Source: a virus
IMG/VR virus record: IMGVR_UViG_3300001041_000009
Coordinates: 1-64,000 of that record
Reading direction: 5' to 3' (one strand)
Length of the DNA stretch: 64,000 nt
In this document: piece by piece, positions 43,482-53,590 of the stretch
Numbering within the stretch: the first letter of the stretch is position 1
Layout: each line of letters starts with the position of its first letter
Made by a program: the position numbers and the translations under genes
Notes under the pieces: model-generated
Databases searched by the model: none
Told to the model about the DNA's origin: nothing
Seen by the model: only the letters and a program-made list of their open reading frames with translations

Positions 43482-46400
43482 CTACAATAGATCAATAATA
43501 ATATCGTCTAAACTAATTGTTAGATATTCAGGCACATAATTTTGTCTATCAATCTTAGACAATGATGTTATATCGGGAGTTCGGTTCTCTATTATTTGAA
43601 CCGAAGAATCGTAATCATTAAGATTACCAAACCTCATATATTCAACGGTGGAAAAATTTGTTTCTACACTAGTAATTAAATTGGATATATAAATCCCATT
43701 TGAACCTAAAGCATTTATACTTTCAATAAATTTCTTGATGAATACTTTTAATGATAGAATTAAATCATCGACATCTGAACCAACGCTAGGTTTAACTCTA
43801 ATATATATTCTAGTATTGACATTATCTAGTTGAACCCCTAGATCACCTGCAATAAAATTATTTGATCTCCCATAAGTATTATAAAATTTCATATCTATAC
43901 CATAATTATTAGTGACTTTAGATAATGCATTTTGCATATATTCATACTGAATCAATATAGTTTTCATAAAAGAATTATACTTAATTGGATCTTTCATCAT
44001 AGGTGCTGATACAAATGGAACTGCACTGATGGTAACATCATACCCATCAACATTATTAGCGGATGTGAAGTTTACCATACTTCTTAAGATATTAAGAGGA
44101 CTTATGAAATTAACTTTTTTATCTACTGTTGAATATTTATTTGTTAAAGTATAAGGTTGTAATTCAGCAATATGATCATATATATGGGGTATTTTATATA
44201 GATTTCCCTCTTCGTCAAGTTCACTATACTTATAGAAAGCATAAACATTTAATTTACAATTATACATAGGTATTAAAGTATTGACTAAAATAATCCCATC
44301 GATAGTATTATTAATATTCATAACTTGCATATATTGGTCGAAAGTCATGTAATCAGTAGTACTCAAAGTTGCTTCAAATGTATATATATTCGTTAATTCA
44401 TCGAAATCTGTCATTATTGTATCTAAATAGCAAATCTCCACTCCATTATCTTCCACCATTATTTTTATCTTTAATATTCCTAAGTCTGTAATAATATTGG
44501 CAACTTTAGTTGCCATTACTTCACCGTCATCTAAGGTTGGAGTTAATGCGACTGTAATCTTGTATACATCCTCACCTGCAATTGCATTCCTATATATATT
44601 GATGTTATTACATATGAATTGTACTATGGAATCTGAATTCACATACTCGTAATCTAGAGACAATTTATCATCAATTGAATTAATATAGTAACCAATAATC
44701 CCTGGAGATTTACTAACTGTAACTAGAAATAAATTTGTGAATATATAGTCATCAGTTAATACACCAATATCATCCTTAATAGTCAGGATAGGAATTAACT
44801 CAACGGCATTGGTATCTACCTTATCTGTCGTGTTAGTAGTATTCGTTAGATACCACAATAACTTAACCGTTTAAGGTTCTTTAAACCGTCCGACCAACGG
44901 CGAAATCTTTATTTACGTTAGTTAATAAAGATCCTTTAAACGACTTATAAATATTAATAGCCGCATTATTATCTCTGTCATCTATATGCCCGCATATTGG
45001 ACAATTAAAGATTCTTTGAGATAACTTTAACTTAGTTTTAAGTTTATGGTTACATTCAGAGCATGTGTTAGTAGTATTAGGTAACGCTAAAATATATTCG
45101 CTACCGTAAAAGTAGCATTTATATTTTAACACTTGTGTAAACGTAAAGGCACCAACTCTATGAATACCCCTATTAATACGCTTAATACCATCAGATTCTG
45201 TAAGTAATTCTTTAAAACTAAACTCATCGACTACTACGTTTCTATAAGTCTTAGCTAAGAAGGTTGAAACCTTCTGAATATAATCCATTCTGATATTCAC
45301 TATTTTAATATAAATATCATTAAGCTTGGTTCTCGCTTTTATATAGTTTTTCGATGGATCGTACTTATCATACTTCTTTTTAGAAACTATCGTTGAAAGT
45401 TTATCGGTTTTCTTCTCTAGTTTCTTAATAATTCCCTTTGGGAATTTAGGATTTATGATATCTTTTCCATCAAAACAAACTACCGGATTAAGTATTCCTA
45501 GATCTACACCCACTATGTTTTTCGTATGAGTATGCTTTGGGACATCTAACTCATATGTAAATGATACATAATATTTAAAATTCTTCATACTAATAGTCAT
45601 TGTTTTTATTTCATATTGATATAAGAAACTTATATCTTCAAAAGTTTTCAATGACATATGACCATATTCTCTATTAATAATAAAAGAGAATTTGTTTTTG
45701 TCAATAATTTTAACGTTACCTTTATTCTTATTGTATATTCGGAATGATCCATTACCATGGATCTTTCTTTTAAAATGAAGTTTACACCGTTTCTTATTTT
45801 TAATATCTTTAAAGAACTTGTTGACAGTTATATTAAAATCACTAGCCACTTCATTCTTTACAGTTTTATTATATTCTTTAGTCCATTCAAATCCCGGTTC
45901 TTTTTCTTTCTTAGAATATATATGAGTAATAAAATCAAATTTATCGAAGAACTTCTTTAAATCCTTATCAATAATATTACCATTGAATTCTAGGATCTTA
46001 TTAAAATACTCTAAGGTATTATTATATATAAATCGTCTATATCCAAAGCATTTATTTAAATATACTTCTTGTTCTTTAGTCGGTCGTATTCTTGTTTTAA
46101 AAGTCTTAATCATTTTTTTTATTCACCTCCTTTCTTATATTATTTGTTATACCCATAATAATATTTTATTAGGAATGAATTAGTAAGACTTACGGTTAAG
46201 TTATTTCTCTAAGTTTCCTTAAAGCACAGACTATATCTTCACCCATTATAACGTTGTTATACTGGGGCTACCCATTTCGATTTAAGGGATTCTCACCCAC
46301 TCACTTGAGCCCTACGAACTTTACGTTCTAGTCGTTGAACCTAAATCTATAAATAGATCTTTGGCTGCAGATTGTCCAATCTTAAACTTTGTTTATATTT

Positions 46401-47806
46401 ATATCAGTTTAAGCTATAAGGAGTTTCCCGCAATTAAAGTAGTTGCAATTGCATATTACTATGCAACGAGACTCATATTAGAATCTAAAAAGATGTCCTG
46501 GTTTTAAAACTAGTAACTTATTTTGAATATATATGGTATCGAATTCACTTGGTATAATAATTGCATGTAATGTGTTAGTGTGATAAATATCATTATTCTC
46601 ATCTTTCAGTAACGCAAATGATGAAAATAATCTTTCAAATGCGTCATCTCTTTTTTTTATAAATAATATCTCATTACCATATCTATATTTAAAATTAGTG
46701 AAATATACTTGTAAATCATTCTCATTAGTATATGAATCAACAGTAGAGAATTTTTCAACTACAATCGATCTTAATTCTTCAATGTCTAAATAATCAGACC
46801 CACCTACACTATCAGACTGTGGTATAGCAAATATGACAATACCATTATTATACGTATATATTTCAGATTTAGGAATAACATTTACTTCAGTACCTGTATA
46901 TGCAGGAAAATTACCAGCACTTCCAGTCGTTGTATACAGGTCTATTTTAAATTCCGAATTAAATTTTGGTTGAAAGTATTTACTGAGTGTTGAGAAACTG
47001 ATAACAATTTCATTTTGATTTTTAACGGTATAATAACAGAATGGAGTATCTATAGCCGGTGTATTGACAACTCTTTTTTTCAGTTGAATAAAATCAGATG
47101 AATCTGGTGACTTATAATATATTTCAAAATTTGCTAATTGATCTACAAAATTAAGTGAGAATGTAGGAAAGTTAATTTTATCATTAGTGAATACTTGTTC
47201 ACTTATAGATGTTTTACTTAATTGTCTAACCTTAACAAATAAACCTAAATATTTATTCCCAGTATAATTTATTCTTTTAGCTTTTAATATATACGGACCA
47301 TTTTCATCACTCAATGAATTTGTAAAATCTAATTTATATTGAGCTGTAAAAATATAATCTGTCTTATATGGTTTGGCTGTTATAACTATATTATAATCCA
47401 ACATAAATCGTTTATCTTCAATGTCTATTACTAGATCGGAATCTAATATAAACTCATAGAAAGAACCTTTATTTATCCCCAAATTAACTATATCTTTCTC
47501 ATTGATAAATAACATCATATACGTACTTGCAGGCGTTGCAAATAAATTATCTAATTGAAATAATGATGCATAATTATAAATTGATTCTGGTAATATAGCT
47601 TTATTAGGAAACATTTCTTTCAAGAATATTGAAACTGCATTAAATGTATCTTCAGTCGTATTGGATATCATTTCTGTACTATAACCAAACATTCCAATAT
47701 TTAATTGATTAATATCAACCATATCAAAATATTTAGGAGCTATGTCATTTATAGCTAATTCTTTTATTGAATAATTACTACTGTAATCTTTTTGTAGTAT
47801 AGTCAT
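43482..47806 (-). CDS. Baseplate-type structural protein interrupted by an IStron
   Basis: Exon 1 is 47806-46483 and exon 2 begins near 44866 and ends at 43482; together they give about 902 aa. Exon 1 encodes MTILQKDYSSNYSIKELAIN through LVLKPGHLFR, then meets an in-frame stop 4 nt inside the intron. Exon 2 continues WYLTNTTNTTDKVDTNAVEL to DDIIIDLL. The 5' site is set by P1 (exon UUAGAU with guide GUCUCG). The 3' site is less sure: G44867 (giving FRF-KLLWYL) or a G near 44829 (giving FRY-KVDTNAV) both keep frame. The protein is beta-rich and sits between an SH3 baseplate gene and a second structural gene. Confidence 0.7.
44867..44990 (-). ncRNA. Candidate omega (guide) RNA at the tnpB 3' end
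   Basis: In IS605 and IStron elements the TnpB guide RNA overlaps the tnpB 3' end and runs through the right end into the flank. Here the last ~100 nt of tnpB plus the terminal hairpin are in that position. The guide would be read from the exon 2 flank. Boundaries are inferred from the family, not seen directly. Confidence 0.35.
44881..46113 (-). CDS. tnpB: TnpB RNA-guided nuclease of the IStron
   Basis: A 410-aa protein with ribosome site GAAAGGAGGTG. All RuvC-like catalytic positions appear intact: Asp204 in IVGVDLGILNP, Glu297 in VVVDEFSFKEL and Asp381 in DDRDNNAAINI. Between the last two sits a four-Cys zinc ribbon (CSECNHK, CPICGH; Cys351, 354, 371, 374). The N-terminus IRPTKEQEVYLNKCFGYRRF is the usual OrfB_IS605 start. 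TnpB cuts DNA matching its guide next to a short TAM, which retains the element at its site. The length matches the family (about 370-410 aa). Confidence 0.92.
   Translation of the reverse strand: MIKTFKTRIRPTKEQEVYLNKCFGYRRFIYNNTLEYFNKILEFNGNIIDKDLKKFFDKFDFITHIYSKKEKEPGFEWTKEYNKTVKNEVASDFNITVNKFFKDIKNKKRCKLHFKRKIHGNGSFRIYNKNKGNVKIIDKNKFSFIINREYGHMSLKTFEDISFLYQYEIKTMTISMKNFKYYVSFTYELDVPKHTHTKNIVGVDLGILNPVVCFDGKDIINPKFPKGIIKKLEKKTDKLSTIVSKKKYDKYDPSKNYIKARTKLNDIYIKIVNIRMDYIQKVSTFLAKTYRNVVVDEFSFKELLTESDGIKRINRGIHRVGAFTFTQVLKYKCYFYGSEYILALPNTTNTCSECNHKLKTKLKLSQRIFNCPICGHIDDRDNNAAINIYKSFKGSLLTNVNKDFAVGRTV
46193..46205. repeat. 13-nt inverted repeat bracketing the tnpB part (outer copy at 44857-44869)
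   Basis: CGGTTAAGTTATT at 46193-46205 is the exact reverse complement of AATAACTTAACCG at 44857-44869. In RNA the two can pair, folding tnpB out as a loop and bringing the 3' splice site next to the end of the ribozyme core. Confidence 0.7.
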
Positions 47807-47821
47807 AATTACTAATCACCT

Positions 47822-49279
47822 CTAATTCCTAAATTTAAGTTTAAATTCATATGCCTTAGATCCTCTAGATATATTTGTTTCAATAAATGGTGCACCCATG
47901 AATGTTTTCCCAGTACCCACTAATGTTGGCTCATATACTTTTCTATATAAGTATGATCCTGTATTATTCATATTAAATTCAGCTAATGTTAAAGGACTGA
48001 AGTCTTCTTTAAACGCGTATGCGAATGTTGTTGAATACTCTGGTATTTTCATCAGATTACCTTTGGTCCAACTAGTTACGCTAGATGGTGCATTCGTTGG
48101 AAACACTCCGAAGTATTTAGACCAAAACAATATACTTTCACCATCAGGACCACAAAGTATATAGTATGCTGAACACGCATAATCTAATATTTTTTTATGA
48201 ATGTATTCATCACTAGCTTTCAATTCCCCTCTGTAAACTTTAGATATATAATCAATCCATGCTTTATGTGTTTTATATACAGAAAATTCTTGATCATCTA
48301 TGAAGTTAACATTAAATGTTCCAGCCGTTTTTGATTCAATATTATTCTTACCGTACATCACTTTATAACCAGTAAAAGTTTCACCATGTTCCATTGTCTT
48401 TATATACTCATCGGCTATTTCAAAAGAAGTTGCCGTATTAGATAAAAATGGGTGGAACGGATGATCTGCTGATAAGTATCTGGTTAATGATAATAATATA
48501 TTAGAATTATTTTTAGATAAGTAATAATACGTAGGATCTTTTTCAACATCAGGTAATAATGTATAAATACCATCACCCTGATATTCGATCAAATTTAGAT
48601 CAGGTCGAGTAAAGAATACATAAGCAAATGTCTTTGATAAATGATAATCTGGAAATGCAATTTTATACTTATTAAATTCAGTGAATAATTTTTGATTCAT
48701 ATCACTAAACCCTTTATCTCCAATTAGATTTAGATTATTCCTTACCTTCTTTAGATTATTCTCTATAAATGAATGATCCATGAAGTAGTTATAAATATTA
48801 ACCCCTTTATTAACTGATACTAAAGGTGGAAAATTTGAGCTATTGGTTATAGCTGATAATTGTTCAGCATTATTTTTACCTATAGATGTAACATCAAGAT
48901 TACTACCAAATACATTATCTGGAGGCAAAGTTCCACTTGCAATTAAAGCGGCCTGAATTGCAGCGTAGTCTTTAGGTGGAGTTACTGCGGTATCTATAGG
49001 TGGTGTTGTCGACGGTGGGGTTGCTGGAGGAGTTGGCGGTGTTTGTGTCGGCACTTGATTCGGGTCTAGATTTTCAACAATTACTACATAATCTCCACAA
49101 ATCCACCAACCCCCATTATTATCATCAAGTCTGTACCATTTTCTACTCCCATCACTCGCCTGATCATTTACAACCACTTCAGTCCCTTGAGATAAAGCTG
49201 ATACTTTATTGAATGACGTACTAGGACCTTCACGCACATTTAAACCAATAGCAGGGGTAATTCTTACTCTAAGTAACAT
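47822..49279 (-). CDS. SH3-domain structural or baseplate protein (485 aa)
   Basis: Residues 1-70 form an SH3 domain (GLNVREGPSTSFNKVSALSQ, NNGGWWICGDYVVIV), then a Pro/Thr linker (PTQTPPTPPATPPSTTPPID) as in the protein at 39406. The large remainder is structural (SKTFAYVFFTRPDLNLIEYQ, AFKEDFSPLTLAEFNMNNTG). Ribosome site AAGAAGAAGGTG. Its stop lies 16 nt before the split baseplate gene, so the two are one operon with the gene at 42236. The variant box ACAAATATATAATAA precedes it. Confidence 0.75.
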   Translation of the reverse strand: MLLRVRITPAIGLNVREGPSTSFNKVSALSQGTEVVVNDQASDGSRKWYRLDDNNGGWWICGDYVVIVENLDPNQVPTQTPPTPPATPPSTTPPIDTAVTPPKDYAAIQAALIASGTLPPDNVFGSNLDVTSIGKNNAEQLSAITNSSNFPPLVSVNKGVNIYNYFMDHSFIENNLKKVRNNLNLIGDKGFSDMNQKLFTEFNKYKIAFPDYHLSKTFAYVFFTRPDLNLIEYQGDGIYTLLPDVEKDPTYYYLSKNNSNILLSLTRYLSADHPFHPFLSNTATSFEIADEYIKTMEHGETFTGYKVMYGKNNIESKTAGTFNVNFIDDQEFSVYKTHKAWIDYISKVYRGELKASDEYIHKKILDYACSAYYILCGPDGESILFWSKYFGVFPTNAPSSVTSWTKGNLMKIPEYSTTFAYAFKEDFSPLTLAEFNMNNTGSYLYRKVYEPTLVGTGKTFMGAPFIETNISRGSKAYEFKLKFRN

Positions 49280-49305
49280 ATGTATTTCACCTTCTTCTTT
49301 AAGGA

Positions 49306-49320
49306 TTATTATATATTTGT
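49306..49320 (-). promoter_or_regulatory. Variant promoter box upstream of virion genes
   Basis: TTATTATATATTTGT (plus reading) occurs identically here and at 58338-58352. Each copy lies 27-41 nt before the first gene of a minus-strand virion operon (49279 and 58311). This may be a second promoter class. Confidence 0.45.
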
Positions 49321-49352
49321 TGTATTAACGGAGAATTAATGGAAAGTATGTA

Positions 49353-49362
49353 TATATATTAT
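49353..49362 (+). promoter_or_regulatory. Phage promoter core TATATATTAT (plus strand)
   Basis: Core of the recurring box, upstream of the plus-strand virion genes that begin at 49509. Confidence 0.35.
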
Positions 49363-49508
49363 ATATGCATAATAGCAAAATAATATTCATCCAACTACGA
49401 TTATGGTATTTATATTTATTATTAAAACTTCTCCCTCACAAGTTGTTGTTGTCGATTGTAATTAAATTACAAAGACGTAAAAAGAAATTTGGAGGGGATG
49501 TTTTAGTT

Positions 49509-49679
49509 ATGAGTATATTACAAACTATCGCATTTATAATAAGTGCCGGAAGTACAATAACGGATCGAGATGGATTCAATAAAAGAAAGGAGGATAATAA
49601 TCTACGATTAAGCAAACTATCCGCACAAGAAAGATATGACGAAAAACATAGAAAGTATTTAAAAAACTTATCTAGATAA
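49509..49679 (+). CDS. Small protein (56 aa)
   Basis: The ATG at 49509 follows TTTGGAGGGGATG. A short hydrophobic start (MSILQTIAFIISAGSTITDR) precedes a highly charged helical tail (KRKEDNNLRLSKLSAQERYD, EKHRKYLKNLSR). Possibly membrane-anchored. Longer in-frame starts upstream have no ribosome site. No family recognised. Confidence 0.55.
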   Translation: MSILQTIAFIISAGSTITDRDGFNKRKEDNNLRLSKLSAQERYDEKHRKYLKNLSR

Positions 49680-49764
49680 TCGTATATTGTTGGATGAATA
49701 TTTTTTTTGTTTTCAAAACATATCCATAAGATATAATATAGTTTAGAAAGGGATGATAACTTAA

Positions 49765-51081
49765 ATGGGATTATTAAGAGATGTCCTCGATACAATTAAA
49801 GCAATAAATGTTGTTGGTACTGCTGAAGAGTACTTTAAAAGTAAAAAGTATTCATCTATATCAAAACGTAGTGCCGAAGGGACTTTACAATTTCCAGTAT
49901 TGGTATCTAGATCTATGGATATAGATACTTTACAAACTATATCTAAAGCACTTGAACGTGAATATTCATCTTTCACACAGATTGTTCTTACAATGAGTCC
50001 TATGCTTAATCTCGATTCAGATATAGATGCTGCTGGGTATTTAAAGAAATTTCACCAGAACCTTGATATTAAAACTGATAGAAATGATCTTACTAATAGT
50101 GCCGTTGATGCTCATATTATTGAGAACTATAATTGTTTTGTTAGTGAAACTGGAAATATGCATATATTAGCCATTACTTGTGAAGGATCAACTACTAAAG
50201 TACTAAAATGTAATAATGAACAACTTATGAGTATTTTAGATTATGTTGTCATGGAAAGTGTCAATAGTAAATTTAATCCTAGAAATAATTTATATGTCTT
50301 TAAAGATCCAGAAGTGTCAGCTCGTCATAATCAAATTATAACTGAAAATCTGGATAAAGATACCCCATCAAAATACCAAAGTATAGCTAAACCAAAAGAT
50401 AATGATGTTAAGATGAATGAAAAAGTATTGTTGGATAATGATGTAAAAAAATCCAATGAGTTAGTCCCTACAACTTTGCATATTCGAGTTAATGTAATAG
50501 ACAATGACGGATTAAACCACGGTTATCAAGATTTTATCATTGGGGTTAAAACAACTATGCATCCGATAAATTCTGATGAAATGATAACTAATCTTATCAA
50601 TGGTTGTAACAATGATAACAAGTTCTTTAACTTTATTAAATGGACTACTGGTGAAACAGAATTCTTTAAAGACTTCTTATTTAATATTAAAGAAATAAAA
50701 GATGATGTTGTTAGTAGAAGTCAAGGTGCATCTCCTTGGTGGATAACATTAAAACGTAAGAAGCTTATGGCCAAGATGAAGGACAGATTATTTCTACCAA
50801 ATAAAATCTTACCTAATACGACTATTGTAGTTTCAGCACAAGAAGTGGAATTTATTAAAACTCATTATGGTTTTGATCTAATGAATCCAATGTTTGTAGA
50901 TAAGATCATGGAAACATATTTCTTATTAGGTTTTGTTGTCGTGGATAGTTCCACACAAATAGCCCATTTCTTATTTGATGGACAAAAGAGTTATCAATCA
51001 GTAACCTTCAATGGATTAGAAAGAGAGAATTCTGCTAAGACAGATACTAAAGAAATTCTTAAACTAATGAATAAGATGTAA
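49765..51081 (+). CDS. Virion-region protein (438 aa)
   Basis: Ribosome site AAAGGGATG. MGLLRDVLDTIKAINVVGTA opens a mixed alpha/beta protein with two similar halves by eye (FPVLVSRSMDIDTLQTISKA; LHIRVNVIDNDGLNHGYQDF). It ends near LDFVVVDSSTQ-like strands (GFVVVDSSTQIAHFLFDGQK). First of seven consecutive plus-strand genes with virion character. No known family recognised; no enzymatic motif. Confidence 0.65.
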   Translation: MGLLRDVLDTIKAINVVGTAEEYFKSKKYSSISKRSAEGTLQFPVLVSRSMDIDTLQTISKALEREYSSFTQIVLTMSPMLNLDSDIDAAGYLKKFHQNLDIKTDRNDLTNSAVDAHIIENYNCFVSETGNMHILAITCEGSTTKVLKCNNEQLMSILDYVVMESVNSKFNPRNNLYVFKDPEVSARHNQIITENLDKDTPSKYQSIAKPKDNDVKMNEKVLLDNDVKKSNELVPTTLHIRVNVIDNDGLNHGYQDFIIGVKTTMHPINSDEMITNLINGCNNDNKFFNFIKWTTGETEFFKDFLFNIKEIKDDVVSRSQGASPWWITLKRKKLMAKMKDRLFLPNKILPNTTIVVSAQEVEFIKTHYGFDLMNPMFVDKIMETYFLLGFVVVDSSTQIAHFLFDGQKSYQSVTFNGLERENSAKTDTKEILKLMNKM

Positions 51082-51111
51082 TTTATGTTATAAAATAATG
51101 GAGGGTATAAT

Positions 51112-51441
51112 ATGGTATTAAAAATTATTAATGATCCAATACCTTTTGTATTAAAAGCGTTTGAAGAATTATTTCCTGAAATTTTGGCAGATATTCAATA
51201 TATAGATGGTTTAGAAGGAGCAGGAAGAACAACTTTTCCGGACGACGGTAGCACACCGTTAATTGATATATCAACCGATATTCCACTTTCAGCGTTACCT
51301 GAGATTTTAGCGCATGAATTAGCACATACTGCTAGACCAAATGATGAGCATGGGGTTGAATGGGAAGGAGCATTTAATCTGTTATTCGATAGAGCAATAG
51401 AATTGTATGAATATAATTTTACAATTAATAAAGAAAATTAA
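51112..51441 (+). CDS. Small zincin-type metalloprotease-like protein
   Basis: A 109-aa protein after GGAGGG. It contains HELAH in ALPEILAHELAHTARPNDEH, with downstream GVEWEGAFNLLFDRAIELYE. HExxH binds catalytic zinc; the next His or Glu (DEH or WEGAF) could be the third ligand. It is short for a full enzyme (SprT and related minigluzincins are about 100-150 aa), so activity is plausible. It lies between two virion-type genes with near-identical 3' flanks (ATTTATGTTATAAAATAATG), suggesting a prohead-type or entry-linked protease (inference). Confidence 0.7.
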   Translation: MVLKIINDPIPFVLKAFEELFPEILADIQYIDGLEGAGRTTFPDDGSTPLIDISTDIPLSALPEILAHELAHTARPNDEHGVEWEGAFNLLFDRAIELYEYNFTINKEN

Positions 51442-51473
51442 TTTATGTTATAAAATAATGGAGGTGTATTAAT

Positions 51474-52460
51474 ATGATTAATAATCCAATGATGGTTATA
51501 TTACTTGAAAATGCTATGACATTTGCTGATAGAAATAAAGTTTATGGATTAATGGAATCCGAACAGGCTCAAGTTAATAATACTATGATATCCAATCTAT
51601 ATAAATCTGCATTAGAAAAATCCCATATTAATTTTGAAGATATCCCTATTAGTGCTGGTGATATCACCAGATATAGTGGTTACAAATCTATGATGAGTAG
51701 TATTGCTCTTTTAAGGGATATTGCAACTAAATCCAATATAACTATATCCGAATTGGATATAGTTGATAAATCCATATCTAATATTACTGCTTATAGAGAT
51801 GCATTTGAAAAAGGATTTAAACTTGAGAAAGAATTCATTATTCTCCAATATAACCTTTTAGTTTGTGCATGTGTTGAGGCAATATCTTCTATTATCTCTT
51901 CATATGTAGATTACATTAAACGACCAGATAGAATTGAATTTACTATTATTAAGAATACTAAACAAACTGGTTGGATATGTATTCAAAATCTTGATAAGTT
52001 TAATGGTTGTGTTAAATCGGGTGATTTCTCAAAAGCCATTAACGGTGTTATTAATAGTGGTAAAGAAAGTGTTATAGGTATTGATGATATCATTGTGCCT
52101 ACATTAATAATCGGTGGCGTATTAGTATTAGTGCCCATCATAAGAGAATTAATCTTTTATTTCTATCATTCGAGAATGAGAATGTCCGATTACTTAAAAC
52201 AACAGGCGGCCTTTATTGAATTGAATAAGAATAGTATTGGTATTGCTGCTTTACCAGCAAATAAGAAATCTGCTGTTATTAAGAAGCAAAGTGAAGTTAT
52301 TCGTCAACTTCAATCTATATCAGATAAAATACGAGTTAATCATACTACAAGTGAATCAAAATCTATGGATGAACTCAATAAAGAAAATCGTGGTTGGACA
52401 ATTAATGATGTGGCAACCCAATCTGAATCTTCAGATGGTAATGGATTCAAATTACTGTAA
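51474..52460 (+). CDS. Virion-region protein with one membrane segment
   Basis: A 328-aa protein after AATGGAGGTG. It opens helical (MVILLENAMTFADRNKVYGL), has a central cysteine and aromatic region and one clear transmembrane helix (VPTLIIGGVLVLVPIIRELI), then a helical tail. In jumbo phages, proteins ejected with DNA often carry single membrane segments, but no family is recognised here. The leader is a duplicate of that before the metalloprotease gene. Confidence 0.65.
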   Translation: MINNPMMVILLENAMTFADRNKVYGLMESEQAQVNNTMISNLYKSALEKSHINFEDIPISAGDITRYSGYKSMMSSIALLRDIATKSNITISELDIVDKSISNITAYRDAFEKGFKLEKEFIILQYNLLVCACVEAISSIISSYVDYIKRPDRIEFTIIKNTKQTGWICIQNLDKFNGCVKSGDFSKAINGVINSGKESVIGIDDIIVPTLIIGGVLVLVPIIRELIFYFYHSRMRMSDYLKQQAAFIELNKNSIGIAALPANKKSAVIKKQSEVIRQLQSISDKIRVNHTTSESKSMDELNKENRGWTINDVATQSESSDGNGFKLL

Positions 52461-52534
52461 AAATGTAGACTATTTTATTATCACAACATTAAACATTAAT
52501 ATAAAAAAATAATGTAGAAAGGTGGATTAAAAAT

Positions 52535-53590
52535 ATGAGTATTTTCGCTAGAAAATCATCCACAAATACTGATGTGAGTATACCTGTTTATGAAGGTTAT
52601 CATACCGAATTCAACGGCGAGCTTTTAGCCGTACAAGAAGGATATGAGGATCTACTTGGAGTTATTGAATCTATCCATGCGCTTGACATGGAGGATTTGG
52701 AAATGCGGAAGGATGTTAAAATCCTCCAAGAATCTGGAGCCGATGCTTTGGAAATCGATGCCCGTATGGAGAAGTTTAATTCCGTCACCGAGGGTATGGC
52801 TGGTAATGTATGGGAGCGTATTAAAGCTTTCTTTACCAATATGCTTGGTAAACTCAGGGCGTTTTTTAATTCAGTCATTCGGGCTTTTGACAACATGTTT
52901 AAATCAGGCAAAGATTTTGCCACTAAGCATGAACAAGATCTGAGAGGTTTAACTCTTGGTGGATTCAAATATAAGATGTTTGAATACACAAACATTGACG
53001 GTAGTGACAAGGCAAACACATTCTTAACTACTGCCAGCTCAGCCATTGTTGTTTTAAATTATACCAGTGGGGAGAAAATAGAATCTCAAATTGAGAAATT
53101 TGATGAGACTAAAGATGAAATTTTCAACAAGTTAAGAGGAACTTATTGTGGTGTAAATGATCTTGATAAAGATGAGTACACTGAGGCCTTATATCGGCAT
53201 TTCCGCAATGGGGCCAAAGATGAAACTGATAAAGAAGAGAAACCTATCAATATTGGGGACATTATCAATACACTTAAATCTGAAACGGCAGCAAAGAAAG
53301 CAAAAGATGCTGAAGCAGATTGTGAAAAAATATTTAAGGATGAAATTTCAAAAATTGATAAAATGGGACGGGAGCATCAGACTAATGCTGGTAAAAAAGA
53401 TATTGCTGATACAACTCGTACCGCGCATTATAACATGGTCGCTGTAGCACAAAAACGTTCGTCCGCCTTTAGTGAAGCAAAGACTATCGCGCTTCAATAT
53501 TTTGGGGCTTGGAAATCTGCAGTTCTTGCTCGTAATAATGATTATAAAGCTGTATGTATGGCCGCGTTTCGTTATAAAAAAGAAGCGTAA
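52535..53590 (+). CDS. Abundant virion-type protein, tandem paralogue A
   Basis: A 351-aa protein after GAAAGGTGG. Landmarks shared by the four paralogues: EG(M/F)...W.RIK..F (EGMAGNVWERIKAFFTNMLG), then (F/I)(K/S)SGK(D/E)F..K.E..(L/I)RG and GGFKYKMFEYT. The rest is helical (RAFDNMFKSGKDFATKHEQD, REHQTNAGKKDIADTTRTAH). Third-position G/C is higher than in surrounding genes, suggesting strong expression. Probably an internal capsid or tail component; no enzymatic motif. Confidence 0.7.
   Translation: MSIFARKSSTNTDVSIPVYEGYHTEFNGELLAVQEGYEDLLGVIESIHALDMEDLEMRKDVKILQESGADALEIDARMEKFNSVTEGMAGNVWERIKAFFTNMLGKLRAFFNSVIRAFDNMFKSGKDFATKHEQDLRGLTLGGFKYKMFEYTNIDGSDKANTFLTTASSAIVVLNYTSGEKIESQIEKFDETKDEIFNKLRGTYCGVNDLDKDEYTEALYRHFRNGAKDETDKEEKPINIGDIINTLKSETAAKKAKDAEADCEKIFKDEISKIDKMGREHQTNAGKKDIADTTRTAHYNMVAVAQKRSSAFSEAKTIALQYFGAWKSAVLARNNDYKAVCMAAFRYKKEA

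Larger units (their letters stand above)
44867..46482 (-). mobile_element. IStron: group I intron fused to an IS605-type tnpB
   Basis: About 1.6 kb. The 5' part (46482 to about 46190) is a complete group I core: P (GCGGGAAACTCC), GATTGGACAATCTGCAGCC, R (GTTCAACGACTAG, 46329-46341 region) and S (GAAGATATAGTCTG, 46227-46240). The 3' part is tnpB, ending in a hairpin (GTTTAA / TTAAAC) like an IS605 right end. No tnpA is present. This layout is that of IStrons known from Clostridia, which splice themselves out of the mRNA. It shares GGGCTCAAGTGAGTGG with polymerase intron 1. Confidence 0.85.

Noticed and set aside
46474-46476. ATG just after the TAA of exon 1 as the start of a separate downstream gene with a 16-nt first exon
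   Set aside because: No ribosome site. The P1 pairing (UUAGAU/GUCUCG) puts the 5' splice site before this ATG, inside the upstream reading frame. Kept as an alternative only.
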